In this document: piece after piece, positions 63,230-64,000 of the stretch
How the letters are laid out: each line of letters begins with the position of its first letter
Numbering within the stretch: the stretch's first letter is position 1
NCBI GenBank assembly: GCA_025057755.1
Contig: JANWVC010000007.1
Coordinates: forward strand, 124,001-188,000
DNA: 64,000 nt
Origin: Limisphaera sp.
Lineage (GTDB): Bacteria; Verrucomicrobiota; Verrucomicrobiia; Limisphaerales; Limisphaeraceae
Reading direction: 5' to 3'
Made by a program: the position numbers and the translations under genes
Notes under the pieces: model-generated
The model's database searches: none
Seen by the model: the letters and a program-made list of their open reading frames with translations, nothing else
What the model was told of the DNA's origin: nothing

Positions 63230-64000
63230 TTATTCGATCAAGCGGGCCCGGTAATAGCGACCGGGCAGCCTGACTGCGTTGCCGTCAGTGAAAGCTGCGG
63301 AGGTGCCGGTCAATCGCCAGCGCCCGAGTTCTTCCCATTGAACCAGATTGATGGAAGTTTCAATCGCGTACAGCCGGCCTGGCTCGCCGAATAACACGCC
63401 ACGCAATTCGCCTTCCTCGGTCCAGCCGAGTTCGCCCAAAATCGGCGCTTCCACTGCGTCCAACCACACATTCTCACTCCACGCCTCGCCGACGGAGTTT
63501 TGCACCTGGGCAGCATAGAAGCCAGTGTGGGAACGCTGCACGGGATCCAGGGGTAACTCAGCGGAGGTGGCGCCGGGCACAGGCGTGCTGTTGTAGTACC
63601 ACTGATAGCGAAGCGGCGGATCGCCTGACGCGGCCACGCGGAGTTCGACCCGACTTCCCACGAGGACGAGGCCCCCTCTCGGCTGAAGAGTGATTTGTGG
63701 CGGTGCTTGGACCACCAGCCGTGCAACGGCTGTGGTGCTGCCGGCTGCATTGCTCACGATAACTTGGTAGTCGCCAGTGTGCATGGTACCAACTGCGGTA
63801 ATTCGCAGAGTGGCTTCATGTTCACCCGGCAGATTCACCCCATTGCGCTGCCATTGGAAGGACAAAGGCAGCGTGCCGGTCGCCAGTACATGGAACGCAA
63901 CTTCCTCTCCAACCCGGGCGATCCGGTTCGTGGGGGGCAATACAATCTGCGGGGGAACCAACAAGGTCAGGGAAGCTGCCGGACTGAGGACAAAACCGTG
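63230..64000 (-). CDS. Ig-like repeat surface protein, C-terminal part
   Basis: Open to the window edge, so the N-terminus is missing (257 codons seen). Two tandem Ig-like domains of about 80 residues are visible, with typical strands (GEEVAFHVLATGTLPLSFQW, ITAVGTMHTGDYQVIVSNAA; GSRVELRVAASGDPPLRYQW). A C-terminal region with the verrucomicrobial 'ETSINLVQWEELGRWRLTG' motif follows. Such proteins are probably secreted or surface associated. The ligand is unknown. Confidence 0.85.
   Translation of the reverse strand, partial: HGFVLSPAASLTLLVPPQIVLPPTNRIARVGEEVAFHVLATGTLPLSFQWQRNGVNLPGEHEATLRITAVGTMHTGDYQVIVSNAAGSTTAVARLVVQAPPQITLQPRGGLVLVGSRVELRVAASGDPPLRYQWYYNSTPVPGATSAELPLDPVQRSHTGFYAAQVQNSVGEAWSENVWLDAVEAPILGELGWTEEGELRGVLFGEPGRLYAIETSINLVQWEELGRWRLTGTSAAFTDGNAVRLPGRYYRARLIE

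Noticed and set aside
1-64000. CRISPR arrays, insertion sequences, prophage
   Set aside because: I saw no regularly spaced repeats, transposase, integrase or phage structural genes in the window.

Overview
The window looks like a chromosomal segment of a moderately GC-rich bacterium of the Verrucomicrobiota, probably near the Limisphaerales/Pedosphaera group. I base this on a combination of family markers, not on a database search. The markers are VPDSG-CTERM and PEP-CTERM exported proteins, single-gene pseudopilins, a DUF1080 lipoprotein, Ig-like and LamG surface proteins, a planctomycete-type cytochrome c domain, a GspA/GspB pair next to a CAAX-type protease, and long poorly coding spacers between housekeeping genes.

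Layout. 1-1546: complex I genes nuoJ-nuoK-nuoL (minus strand, nuoL cut by the window edge). 2171-3553: OFA-type MFS carrier. 4989-8111: DUF1080 lipoprotein and two paralogous pseudopilins in long spacers. 8811-12248: gmhB, glmS and a convergent sugar-epimerase-like gene. 12414-18033: a large secreted metallophosphoesterase, a small conserved protein and a TolC-like channel. 18616-27845: an acetate/acetyl-CoA locus with ADP-forming acyl-CoA synthetase, CoA-transferase fused to a GNAT acetyltransferase, AcuC-like deacetylase, AMP-forming acetyl-CoA synthetase and a second OFA carrier. 27887-31841: outer-membrane barrel, HNH nuclease, RelE-like toxin beside tRNA-Glu, Pro/Ala-rich membrane protein, thioredoxin. 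32210-36145: operon gspA-gspB-CAAX protease-RluA/RlmI fusion. 36146-38437: a decaying stretch with a candidate structured RNA and a clear exonuclease pseudogene. 38438-41368: PAP2-like membrane protein, hemL, tRNA-Ser. 42032-50279: exosortase-type sorted proteins, a pseudopilin, a triple-repeat surface protein, a GH53 endo-galactanase and a GH2 beta-galactosidase. 50295-53601: an outer-membrane porin with a fused haem domain, following a multihaem lipoprotein cytochrome. 54087-56573: NfeD, flotillin and PLDc_N membrane-quality genes. 57116-60254: rplU-rpmA-obgE-ychF. 60334-63031: DUF362 protein and a membrane polyferredoxin. 63230-64000: the C-terminal part of an Ig-repeat protein.

How the genes work together. 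The acetate locus pairs enzymes that make and interconvert acetyl-CoA with both a lysine acetyltransferase domain and a deacetylase. That is the toolkit for reversible acetylation of the adjacent acetyl-CoA synthetase. The 50.3-53.6 kb pair resembles a porin-cytochrome conduit for moving electrons across the outer membrane. The polyferredoxin/DUF362 genes and complex I are possible inner-membrane partners, but no sequence evidence joins them directly. The GH53 and GH2 enzymes together could degrade pectic beta-1,4-galactan. The strongest leads for new biology are the haem-domain/barrel fusion with its multihaem cytochrome, and the acetylation-controlled acetate locus.
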